Origin: Bacteroidaceae bacterium
GTDB taxonomy: Bacteria; Bacteroidota; Bacteroidia; Bacteroidales; Muribaculaceae
Assembly (NCBI GenBank): GCA_021768245.1
Contig: JAETNO010000005.1
Location: forward strand, 124,001 to 188,000
Direction of reading: 5' to 3'
Length of the DNA: 64,000 bases
Translations under genes and position numbers: made by a program
Part shown: one piece after another, positions 8,887-17,900 of the stretch
Numbering within the stretch: the stretch's first letter is position 1
Layout of the letters: every line of letters begins with the position of its first letter
The notes under the pieces: model-generated
Seen by the model: the letters and a program-made list of their open reading frames with translations, nothing else
Database searches by the model: none
Told to the model about the DNA's origin: nothing

Positions 8887-10743
8887 TTATTTTGATAATT
8901 TTGATGATGAAGTGTAGACATAATTGAAACGGCCACCGGGAGCGGTGTCGCCATTGACATAAAAGTCCATTATATCACCGGGGGTCTGCATATTGTCGTT
9001 CCACTTGAACTCGAAATCGGGCTCATCGCCAATATTGAGCACTGATTTCGGAAGCGCGATTTCAAGCACATTGCCATTTACCGAATACGCACCGGTACCT
9101 GCAGGCTCCCAGCTCCACGACCGACCGCCACATTTCTCGACATAGACTTCCGACGAAGAGGGCGACTTACGGTTGACGATGAAGTCATAGCCGTTCCATC
9201 CCGTAGACTTGTCGCGGTCCGCGTCAATGAAAAGCATCATCCAGTTAGGGTCGGTGACCGGGCTAAGTTCCGATGCTGTCTCCACCCGGAAATAGACAAA
9301 ATCACGGTCGTGGGCCACTTTAGCGCCAACGATGTCGTTACGACCCGTCGTATTGGTATAATATTTATTGTAGCGCCCGCGGTGGTCGCGATGGAAAGTG
9401 TTGCCACGATAGGCCTTGAATTCAGGCCGTACATCGTCCCACTCACCTTTTTTACCGAGTTTTATGGTCTTCTGGGCGGATGCCGCACGGGGTTTTGACA
9501 TGCCCTTGTAGCGACGTACATTGTCGACAAGCTGCTGATAGTAAACGTCGCCCTTGTCACCCCACCCCTTGGTAGGCTCTATATCCCGGCTGTGGTCGCG
9601 GTCAAACTGGTCGACAAATGATAGAGGGTCGCTCCAGCCATGGGCCTTTGTCCACATTCCCGAAGTCCATTCGTTCCATCCGGTGACAAAAACCATCTGC
9701 GGTTTGATGTCGTTGACGGCGCGGTTCCATTGCTCCTGGAAATTCCACCCGTAGAGATAGGCGTCCTCACGTGGGTCAAAACCTTTCAGGTAGCTGTAGC
9801 TCCTGCCGTAAGTCCCGGTAAGGTTGAACGCACAGCAGTGTCCTCCGCTGAGAGCGCGGGCGTTTTGTCCTATTCCGACCACACACTGCTCATATTGCCT
9901 CCTGTCGGCATCATAGCAAAAACCATGAGTAGGATATACCTCCAGCCAACCCCATTGATTTGACTGTGGTTCAGGGCCGCAGACATAATCGGGCTGTCCG
10001 GGGCGGAATGTGAAGAAGTCGCGAATCTTTTTCTCAGTTTCCGAATCCCCGAGATTATCGGGATAGGCCATAATCAACGGCTTCCCTTTCCAATAGAACC
10101 ACAGGTTCTCATACTCACCCTTGCCGTAAAGATTATTATATAGGTTTATGAGCGACTTTCGGGAATCGTCGGTAGCGGAAAATGGCAGCATAAACACTAT
10201 TTTCGGCACGTTTACACCATCTTTCTGCGCCTGAGTCCAGGTTTTGAGAAGTGCACGGAAGGAATGTTCCCACACGTGCGCACCGTTTGTGCAGTCAAAG
10301 AACACACAGTCAATTCCGGCATCGGCGAGCATTTCGGCATGCTTACGGAGCACCCACGGGTCTGTGGTCTTGTAATAACCGAAAATCGGCTCATCCCAAT
10401 AGAATATCCCCGGACGCTTACCGGGCTCTCCCCATGCGGGATGATTGTAATCATTGATAGCTTCAGGGTGTTGCTTAAGCACCTCCGTGATGTTCTTCAC
10501 TTCAATGTACGGGTTGTCATTACCCCCGTTTGAATCATAGCCCTGATGCCATGTCCAGTAGAACATCCCCACGAAGCGGTCGTTGTTCCTGTCGCCGGCC
10601 TCATCATGGCTGCGCGACTTGCGGCCGAGAGCGTCGGTAAGCGCCCAGTTGTCGCTTTCAGCCGTGACACTCGGGGTGTCAGCCATTGCCACGGAACCCA
10701 GACCTATGGCAGCCATTGCCAATAGCACTTTACTATACGTCAT
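8887..10743 (-). CDS. Exported GH71/99-like glycoside hydrolase with C-terminal CBM9-like module
   Basis: 618 residues with a signal peptide (about 1-21). Residues 55-420 look like the TIM barrel of the GH71/GH99/WbsX-like group: GMFYWTWH near 59-66, DAGIDCVFFDCTNG at 141-154, WFYWKGKPLIM at 215-225, and TGWNEWTSG at 354-362, whose Glu358 is the likely catalytic acid by analogy with the WNEW/EWHE motif of those families. Residues about 425-612 resemble a CBM9-like sandwich (FVYFRVETAS, NWMMLFIDAD, GWNGYDFIVN). The neighbouring gene at 10829-12922 is a clear paralog. Known relatives act on alpha-mannan (GH99) or alpha-1,3-glucan (GH71), but no substrate can be assigned here. It is co-oriented with a GH78 and two SusCD pairs. 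Its catalytic class is likely; its specificity is unknown. Confidence 0.75.
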   Translation of the reverse strand: MTYSKVLLAMAAIGLGSVAMADTPSVTAESDNWALTDALGRKSRSHDEAGDRNNDRFVGMFYWTWHQGYDSNGGNDNPYIEVKNITEVLKQHPEAINDYNHPAWGEPGKRPGIFYWDEPIFGYYKTTDPWVLRKHAEMLADAGIDCVFFDCTNGAHVWEHSFRALLKTWTQAQKDGVNVPKIVFMLPFSATDDSRKSLINLYNNLYGKGEYENLWFYWKGKPLIMAYPDNLGDSETEKKIRDFFTFRPGQPDYVCGPEPQSNQWGWLEVYPTHGFCYDADRRQYEQCVVGIGQNARALSGGHCCAFNLTGTYGRSYSYLKGFDPREDAYLYGWNFQEQWNRAVNDIKPQMVFVTGWNEWTSGMWTKAHGWSDPLSFVDQFDRDHSRDIEPTKGWGDKGDVYYQQLVDNVRRYKGMSKPRAASAQKTIKLGKKGEWDDVRPEFKAYRGNTFHRDHRGRYNKYYTNTTGRNDIVGAKVAHDRDFVYFRVETASELSPVTDPNWMMLFIDADRDKSTGWNGYDFIVNRKSPSSSEVYVEKCGGRSWSWEPAGTGAYSVNGNVLEIALPKSVLNIGDEPDFEFKWNDNMQTPGDIMDFYVNGDTAPGGRFNYVYTSSSKLSK

Positions 10744-10828
10744 TATGTTACGTTACTAAGAGCGTGTTAAAAATTTCTTGTTAAAATAGAGTCGTGGATT
10801 TTATATCCTCCAATTCAAGGTCAAGGAT

Positions 10829-12922
10829 TTATTTCACCACGACCTTGACTGACTCTCCTGCCGAGGACACTATATAAAGCCCCGAAGACGGAAGTGTGAC
10901 TGTCTGTGAGCCCTCGCCCGATGCCACTACGGCACCGAGCAGGCTCGTGACTGAAAAGTTGTCGCCACATTCTATGCGCAGACCATTCCCGCCAAGCGGA
11001 TTTGCACGGAGGGAGCACTTGTCGGCAACCGCGTCAGAAATGCCGCTCGAACCGTTGTAGTCCCAGCGATAATTGTAGCAGAACCGACGGTTGGGAGCTG
11101 TGTCACCATTGAGACAGAGCGATATAGGGTCATTGATATCGGCAGGGTTATCGGCCCATTTGAAGTAGAAGTTACCCTTGTCCGAATCCGTGATTCCCAA
11201 AACCGACAGAGGCATCTCAATCAACAGATATTTGCCTTCGGTCCGGAAATCGGCTGTCCCATGCTTCACCCATTGCGAGGCAGAGGCATCCCAGCTCATC
11301 ACACAGGTCTTTGACGACGATTCAAACTCCTTGTTGATAAGGAAATCAAAGCCGTGCCATCCGGTCTTGAAGTTGCAGTCAGTGTTTATGAAAAGGAGCA
11401 TCCAGTTAGGGTCGGTGTAGGGAGTCAGATTCGATGCGGTTTCGACATAGAAAGTGATTTTGTCGCCGCTTACGTTAACCTTCGAAACAAGTATGTCGTT
11501 TCGTCCCGAAGTGTTGGAGTACTTGTTACCGCCGTAACCGGTGTAATCGCGGTGGGTCACGTCGCCGGGGGTATCGAGATACTTCTCCACTACGCTCTCC
11601 CACATTCCGGGAGCGGAATTTATGTCGAGACTTGCAGGCTTGACCGCTTTAGGAGCCTCACGCACACCTTTATAGCGGCGTATACCGTCAATCATCTGCA
11701 TATAATAGTTGTCGGTGCCTCCGCCCTTCATTGGCTGAATCGTGCGGTTGAACTCGGCGTTATACTGGTCGACAAAATGGAAATTGCTCTGGCGGCCCAT
11801 GAAATTGACCCCGCCGGGAGTGGCGAACTGACCGGCAATCCATTCATTCCAGTCATTGATATAGATGAAGTCGGGGTCTACGCTAAGAGCCTCCTCCCAA
11901 CGCTCTTTGAAGTAGAAGCCATAATATTCAGGATGGTCAATCCATTTCTTGTTGAAAAATTTCTTCCTCGGAAGGTCATATTCGTTGAGTGTAGGCTCGT
12001 GGGCGGCAAGAGTCCAGCTCTTGCCCACCATCGTGGAAGCATGCTGGGCAGGAGTGACTGCCATCTGCTCATAGCGGCCCTTGTGGAGAGAGGCACGCCG
12101 GGCAGGAGTGAGTGTGCTGACTTTGGTGTCGTGCATATCGTAGCCGAAGCTCCAGTGGTCTTCAGTTCCTACATAGTGCTTTCCATTGAAAGCATAGTAG
12201 CCCCACCACATGTGGCGCAGGGTGAAAAAGTCGCGCACACTCTTGGGATAGTCCGCGTCCTCATTATATAGAAGCAGAGGCTTACCGTCCCAATAGAACC
12301 ACAGATCCTTATACAGATCACGGGCATAATAATAGTTGTAAATCTCCGTAAGGCGTTCCGCTACCTCGCCGTTATAACCCCAGAAGCATATCTTGGGCAC
12401 TACATTGCCCTCCTTCTTCATGGCTGTCATGGTCGAGAGCAGGGCGTTCCACTCGGTGAAATAGCAGACCGCGTTCGTACAGTCGAGAATCAGCACGTCG
12501 ACACCGGCATCAGTGAGCATCGAGATATCCTTCCTTATCACGTAAGGGTCTCCGCTGGTGAAATAGCCAAGTTCCGGCTCTCCCCAGTGATAGGCGAACT
12601 CATGGGTCCACAGCTTATGATTGTAGTCCAGTCGCGCCGAAGGGTCCTGCTGGAGTATTTTGCTAACGTCAGACGAATGTGGAGCCTTGAAATTGGTGTA
12701 GAACCAGTCGTAGTGCCACGACACATAGAATATTCCGACCGTGCGGTCCTTGTCGGTGCGCAAGGGATAATCCTCCGCCGTGGGGAGCACCCGGTCAATA
12801 CCGTCTATTGCAACCCATGTGTCGGGATAGAGGTCTATCGTCGGCGTGTCAGCCGATACCACCATCGGCAGGCCCACGGCAAGAGCCGCCGCAGCCGCGC
12901 ATAGCGATTTCCTGTAATTCAT
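10829..12922 (-). CDS. Exported GH71/99-like glycoside hydrolase with CBM9-like module and T9SS-like C-terminal domain
   Basis: 697 residues and a paralog of the downstream 8887-10743 product. It has a signal peptide (1-24), a TIM-barrel region with GIFYVSWHYDW near 63-73, DAGVDVLILDCTNA at 138-151, WFYWDGKPLLL at 208-218 and NDWNEWIAG at 356-364 (Glu360 as likely catalytic residue). A CBM9-like module follows at about 435-620 (FYVETASNLTPYTDPNWMLLF). The last 61 residues (637-697) form a separate small beta domain starting SLRANPLGGNGL and ending GLYIVSS...VKVVVK, which looks like a type A sorting domain of the type IX secretion system. The paralog ends before that domain. This suggests cell-surface anchoring of this copy only. 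85 bp separate the two genes. Confidence 0.75.
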   Translation of the reverse strand: MNYRKSLCAAAAALAVGLPMVVSADTPTIDLYPDTWVAIDGIDRVLPTAEDYPLRTDKDRTVGIFYVSWHYDWFYTNFKAPHSSDVSKILQQDPSARLDYNHKLWTHEFAYHWGEPELGYFTSGDPYVIRKDISMLTDAGVDVLILDCTNAVCYFTEWNALLSTMTAMKKEGNVVPKICFWGYNGEVAERLTEIYNYYYARDLYKDLWFYWDGKPLLLYNEDADYPKSVRDFFTLRHMWWGYYAFNGKHYVGTEDHWSFGYDMHDTKVSTLTPARRASLHKGRYEQMAVTPAQHASTMVGKSWTLAAHEPTLNEYDLPRKKFFNKKWIDHPEYYGFYFKERWEEALSVDPDFIYINDWNEWIAGQFATPGGVNFMGRQSNFHFVDQYNAEFNRTIQPMKGGGTDNYYMQMIDGIRRYKGVREAPKAVKPASLDINSAPGMWESVVEKYLDTPGDVTHRDYTGYGGNKYSNTSGRNDILVSKVNVSGDKITFYVETASNLTPYTDPNWMLLFINTDCNFKTGWHGFDFLINKEFESSSKTCVMSWDASASQWVKHGTADFRTEGKYLLIEMPLSVLGITDSDKGNFYFKWADNPADINDPISLCLNGDTAPNRRFCYNYRWDYNGSSGISDAVADKCSLRANPLGGNGLRIECGDNFSVTSLLGAVVASGEGSQTVTLPSSGLYIVSSAGESVKVVVK

Positions 12923-12946
12923 GATCGCTTAGATTTTAAGGTTTTC

Positions 12947-14674
12947 CTATTTTTTCACTTTCACACCCTTGGGTGCCTTAACGCTGACCACCGTCTTGCC
13001 GGTGGCATCCTTATGGGCCTTTACGGACACGGGGCCGTAAGGCGTGGGGACAGTCCCCTCGGCATGAGTGAGATATGCGAGATTAGGCTTTACCTCTATG
13101 GTCTTGCAGCCTGGCTCGAGAGGTCTTACGCCAAGCACATAGCGCTGCAGCCACGGGGTCGGGCCGGCACCCCAGCCATGACATAGGCTCAGACGAAGAC
13201 CGATATAGCAATACGCCCCGCCATCGCTGTGGATATCATACTTCCCATCGGGGACAATCTCGTCAATTCTCGCGGCATTTTTCGTGTCGGGATAGTTAAG
13301 GTCTTCCCAGAATGTAGTGCCGCCAAGGTCAATCATTGCACCCCAGTAGTCGCTTATCATCTTCATAGCCTTGTCTACGTGTCCGTTTTCGGCAAGAGCC
13401 TCCACGGCATAGTAGCCATAGAAAGGAGAGAAGGAGTTTATTCCGTTGTCAAGCAGTTTCTGACAATCGGCCTGGGGATTTTTCGATATTCCCGAGAGCA
13501 GGCCGAGGCTGATAGCCTGACTTGCATCCGTACGTTTTACATTGAACTTGTCCATGCGGGCCAGACATCCGGCTGCCACCTCGTCCATCTCCTTGTCGCC
13601 AAGCCATCCGGCAATCTGGCGCGCGGCCTTGAGCGTCATATAGGTGAGTGACTGAAGCCCGTCGTGAATCACGTCCTCCTTTTCCGAAGTAGGCCAGTCA
13701 AGGAAGCGGACGCCCGTCATTTTCTCTTCGCCGTTGGCATCCACACATTCGTCGAGCTGCTTGGTAAGACCGAGGATATAATCACGGTTCTCACGCAGAT
13801 AGTCAAGGTCGCCGTGATGGAGGTAGTAGTCCCTGTGAATCAGAAGCCACCACATGGAATATGAGCTGAAACCGTTCATCCATCCCGGCAGGGGGGTGTC
13901 GGCCTTGGCAAAATCAAGCGTGCGGGTGACGACGTCGTGCTTGCCCCATACGTTGTTGACGGTGACCACTTCGGGATGAAGGTCGCCGAGCCATACGAGG
14001 CGGTCACGCTTTATGCCGTCCCAAAGATAGTCCTGCATGTTGAGTTTCACGGTATAAGCCCCGGTTTCCCATATCTTGTTCAGACGCTCGTCGCTGCAGC
14101 TGAACGACCCTATTTCGGGATCGTCAATCATCACGCTTATTGCCTGAACGTTTCGCAGCAGATAATCCACATCCTGGTCCAGAAGGTCGATTCTCGCGAA
14201 GCGGAAACCGCTGTTGCCACACTCAAGCGAACCGAGCCAGGGCACCTGGAGTTCGAAGTCGCGCATGGCATGCTCGTTGGTGGCATTGCTCGGGTTATGA
14301 TAGGGAGTCACATCGCTCATGGCTTCCGAAACCGACTCGCCCAAACGCACACGGAGCCTGAGCGGACGCGAGGAAGCGCGCATGCCCGACGAAATCTTTA
14401 TCGCTCCGTGGAGTTCCTTCCCGAAGTCGACAAGCAGGGCTGCCTGATGATTGCCGCTGCTACGCATGACGGTGCAGTTATTGTCGGCCACCGAAACCTG
14501 ACCTTTGAAGTCACTCATCAGTATTTCGGGATTCTTTATATACTCTCCCGTTGTGTCCGACATCCACACTATACGGGTCGGAGCCACGGGAGTCCGCTTG
14601 AGTTCGGCGTTTGAGATGTTAGGCAGTAGAGCCGCGCCAAGAAGGGCGAGGAGACATAGTTTCTTTCTATCCAT
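12947..14674 (-). CDS. GH78-type alpha-L-rhamnosidase
   Basis: 575 residues with a signal peptide (1-23). The six-hairpin catalytic domain of GH78 is recognisable: DGIKRDRLVWLGD at 219-231 matches the family's acid-residue motif (D..RDER..W.GD), TTFWED at 453-458 supplies the usual base (Glu457), and SLCHGWGAGPTPWL at 496-509 is the conserved SLCHAW-like signature. The N-terminal sandwich is reduced, so the protein is shorter than typical 700-1000-residue members. It would remove terminal alpha-L-rhamnose in the periplasm or at the surface. It is the first gene of the leftward PUL, 24 bp ahead of the GH71/99-like gene, and starts about 46 nt after a likely promoter. Terminal rhamnose as the target fits the rha operon nearby. 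Confidence 0.88.
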   Translation of the reverse strand: MDRKKLCLLALLGAALLPNISNAELKRTPVAPTRIVWMSDTTGEYIKNPEILMSDFKGQVSVADNNCTVMRSSGNHQAALLVDFGKELHGAIKISSGMRASSRPLRLRVRLGESVSEAMSDVTPYHNPSNATNEHAMRDFELQVPWLGSLECGNSGFRFARIDLLDQDVDYLLRNVQAISVMIDDPEIGSFSCSDERLNKIWETGAYTVKLNMQDYLWDGIKRDRLVWLGDLHPEVVTVNNVWGKHDVVTRTLDFAKADTPLPGWMNGFSSYSMWWLLIHRDYYLHHGDLDYLRENRDYILGLTKQLDECVDANGEEKMTGVRFLDWPTSEKEDVIHDGLQSLTYMTLKAARQIAGWLGDKEMDEVAAGCLARMDKFNVKRTDASQAISLGLLSGISKNPQADCQKLLDNGINSFSPFYGYYAVEALAENGHVDKAMKMISDYWGAMIDLGGTTFWEDLNYPDTKNAARIDEIVPDGKYDIHSDGGAYCYIGLRLSLCHGWGAGPTPWLQRYVLGVRPLEPGCKTIEVKPNLAYLTHAEGTVPTPYGPVSVKAHKDATGKTVVSVKAPKGVKVKK

Positions 14675-14723
14675 GAGAAAATGATAAATGTGATTGCTCG
14701 GTTTGAAGTTTATTATTCATTCG

Positions 14724-14731
14724 CAAAGTTA
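14724..14731 (-). promoter_or_regulatory. -7 box of the leftward PUL promoter (GH78 gene)
   Basis: The minus strand reads TAACTTTG (TAnnTTTG consensus). The start would fall near 14720, leaving a leader of about 46 nt to the ATG at 14674. The same decamer, CGCAAAGTTA on the plus strand, occurs at the SusC promoter (8752-8761). No -33 TTG is evident, in keeping with regulator dependence. Confidence 0.6.
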
Positions 14732-14802
14732 GCTACTCATCCCCTAAAGCCTTTGTCGGGCATAGGTCATTTTTCTCTTTATTCGCACACAAGTGATAAG
14801 AT

Positions 14803-14826
14803 ATGTTCCAAATTTTATCGCACTTG
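14803..14826. promoter_or_regulatory. Candidate HTCS operator in the divergent PUL/HTCS region
   Basis: ATGTTCCAAA, 4 bp, ATCGCACTTG on the plus strand, related to the motif at 8844-8866. The 316-bp region between GH78 (14674) and the HTCS start (14991) also holds a direct repeat ACGGT at 14909-14913 and 14920-14924, one helical turn apart, and an inverted repeat CCGTTT/AAACGG at 14901-14906 and 14918-14923. Both lie just upstream of the HTCS promoter. A role in regulation is inferred from position and recurrence only. Confidence 0.4.
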
Positions 14827-14950
14827 TTTAATTTGCATAAAATTTCACAAAATTTCATACGAAAACCCTCTTCTATACCACCGTACAATAAGGGTAATAG
14901 CCGTTTATACGGTTTTCAAACGGTAATGTCTCAATATTTCGACATTTACA

Positions 14951-14983
14951 CTTGCTATTAATAAAAATTATTATCTATCTTTG
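14951..14983 (+). promoter_or_regulatory. Promoter of the HTCS gene
   Basis: TTG at 14952-14954 (-33) and TATCTTTG at 14976-14983 (-7, TAnnTTTG) are separated by 21 bp, a good Bacteroidota promoter. The expected transcript start is at about 14987, only a few bases before the ATG at 14991, so the message would be leaderless or nearly so. The upstream in-frame TTG at 14952 lies inside the -33 element and can hardly be a start codon. Confidence 0.65.
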
Positions 14984-14990
14984 CAGGCGC

Positions 14991-17900
14991 ATGAAAACAC
15001 TTACTTCAATCTTAATTCTAATCCTGGTCATATTTGGCTGTCCTGACACAAAAGCCTACACCCCTGTCAGGCGCACCGAGCTGTCAAACCTTTGCGTTCG
15101 CGCTATAGGCCAGGACTCATATGGCTACATTTGGATTGCCACCGCCAACGGACTCTGCAAAAGCTTCGGCGATGAATACGAAATATATTTCGGCGAATTA
15201 AACGACACTCAGACCGTACCGTCAAATTCCGTAATCGGCCTCATGACAGATAAGGACGGATGGCTCCTTGTAGCGACAAATATGGGGGCGTGCGGGCTTG
15301 AAAAAGGCACCAAAACTTTCCATCGCTTCACAATCGATGGCAAGGACAGTTCCGACTTCTGTGCCTATGGTTTCGTGGAGTATGCCGGACGGCTCCTATG
15401 CTACGGATCGGGCGGACTCTATGAAATCGACAAGACATCCAAGCGAATGACCCGACGGGTCCTCACCGAGGGCGAGGCCGTCACTTCTGCCGTCAAAGGC
15501 CCCGACGGACTGCTGTGGATCTCCAACGGCCTCTGCATTATGGGAGTCGACTCAACCCTCAATTCTACCCTGCGGCTGAAATTTGACTCCTCAAACAGCG
15601 TCAGGACCATGGCAAAGTCCGGCAAACGTCTGCTTCTCGGAACTCCCAACGGCATGCTTAGCTTCAACCCTGCCGACCAGACAACATCTCCTACGCCGAT
15701 AGGCCCGGGAACTGAAGTCAGCCACATAATCACTCTCGACGACGGCACTCACCTTGTGGCTACCGGCAACCGTGGAGTACTGGCCTACAACCCCAAGACC
15801 GAAACCGTTGGCCACAAGTATCACAACATCGATTTCAATGAACTCCAGACAGCTGAAATCAACAATGTGTTCTCCGACCGGGCTAATAACATATGGGTCT
15901 CGACTTTCGACAGGGGCGAAGTGCTCCTCACTGACCGCATGGGACTTTTCAACACCGACCGGAGCCTCATCAAGGCTTTCCGCAACGAGTTCGTGACACG
16001 CGCCACATCCGACCCTTATGGAAACCTTTGGGTAGGCACACGCTACAACGGCATGGCTTTCTTCAACAAGGCCACGAAAGACAAACGCTACTTCAACAGC
16101 CACGCATCCGCCGCTCTCGCCTCATTTTCCCATGATTTCGTCCAGGAGATGGCCTTCGATTCCGACGGACGGCTTTGGGCCGGATACAACAACAGTCTCA
16201 TCGTTTGCAGGCCTGACTACAACAACACAACCCCGACAGGACAGCTTACAGTCATAAAGAAATTCCCTTCATTTGTCAACGTAGTGAGCATAGCGGAGGA
16301 CGCAAAAGGACAGATGTGGGTGGGTACTGACAACATCGGACTCTTCATCTTCGACCGTGACCTGAATATCGTAAAGACAATCTCCACTCCGCTCATACGC
16401 TCGAACAATATCACGAAAATCATCCCCTACGACGAAAACCACATACTTATCTCGGCCTATACCGACAATCTCTACCTGGTCGACATCGACAAAATGACAA
16501 TCCGCAACTTCGAGCCTTCAAACCAAAAGGCATGGAACAGCGCGATTGACATGATGCTGGACCGCGACAATAATCTTTGGGTCGGAACCTACCACAACGG
16601 ACTGCTGCGCTTCGACGCCAAGACACGCGAAATCACATCATGCCTCGGAAACCAGACCTATGATATCGTAGGCCTTTCCCAGGATTCAAACGGCGACATA
16701 TGGGCAAGCAGCAGCTACGGCATCTATCGCTTCGACTCCTCAGGCAAGCAAATCAACTCCTATCTAAAGCCCGACGGCCTCGGCGGCAACCAGTTCCATG
16801 AAAAGTGCGTGGCCTCCATGCCTGGAGGAAAAATCCTTTTCGGAGGCAATGCCGGACTCGAAGAAATCGACCCCAACACGGACGCAAAATTCACCCCTCC
16901 CAATATACCTTTGGCAATCAAAGGCTTATGGCTCCTACCCGATTACCGTCCCGCTTTAAGTGAGGACATGGACAATCTTGCGGAAGCCTCCGTCGACGAA
17001 CTTACCCTCAACCACAATGACAACTCCATAAATATAGAATATTTCGCCCTTTGCTACGACGGTGCCGCCGATATTCAGTATGCCTACATGCTCAAGGGCC
17101 TCGACAAGGATTTCATCAACATCGGAAACTACAACCGAGTCTCCTACTCCGACCTCCCTGCGGGCGACTATGAATTCTATGTCAAGACCCGCTTCAAGGG
17201 GAAGGAATGGCAGGAGCCGGTAAAACTTCTCAGCCTGACCGTAGAACCCAATCCCTGGCTCGCGACTCCCGCGCTTATCCTATATGCTTTCCTCATCCTT
17301 ACAATAATTATCACTATTAACCGTATCTACCTGCGATTCCGCCTTATAAAGCAGAAATACGCGCTCTCCGAAGAGCGCATAAAACAGGAGAAACGTCTCA
17401 CCGAAAACCGCATAAATTTCTTCACCAATATTTCCCATGAACTCCGCACTCCACTCACGCTGATATGCGGACCGGCAAAATTCCTGCGCGACCATCACCA
17501 GTCGATGAACGAAAAGCAGATTAAGGAATCCTTCGATTTCATCGACAGCAATGTAGAGAGGCTCATGACCCTCATAAACCAGCTCCTAAGTTTCCGCCGG
17601 GTCAGCAACGAGACTCTCCCTCTCCAGGTTGCCCGTGGCGACATCGGCTCCCAGCTCGAATCAATGGCGAAACTCTACACCGTCTATGCCTCTGAAAATT
17701 GCGTCACCATCAACCTTGAAAAGCCTGAGGCCGACCGCATAATGGTCACCTACGATAGCGACAAGGTCGAGAAAATCGTCAGCAACCTGATTGTCAACGC
17801 CATAAAATATTCAAGCGACAAGGGTGTCATTACCCTGAGACTCGAACTGGTCAAACATCCGGCTGAGTTCGACAATTCGAATGATTTCACCTACGCACAG

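Noticed and set aside
11354..12271. 305-codon plus-strand frame antisense to the GH71/99-like gene
   Set aside because: Fully inside a gene with strong domain evidence; the translation shows no recognisable motif or signal.
13937..14614. Plus-strand frame antisense to GH78
   Set aside because: Overlaps the catalytic and N-terminal parts of GH78 and resembles no protein family.
14952..14990. TTG start extending the HTCS by 13 residues
   Set aside because: It overlaps the -33 promoter element and spoils the N-terminal signal; the ATG at 14991 fits better.
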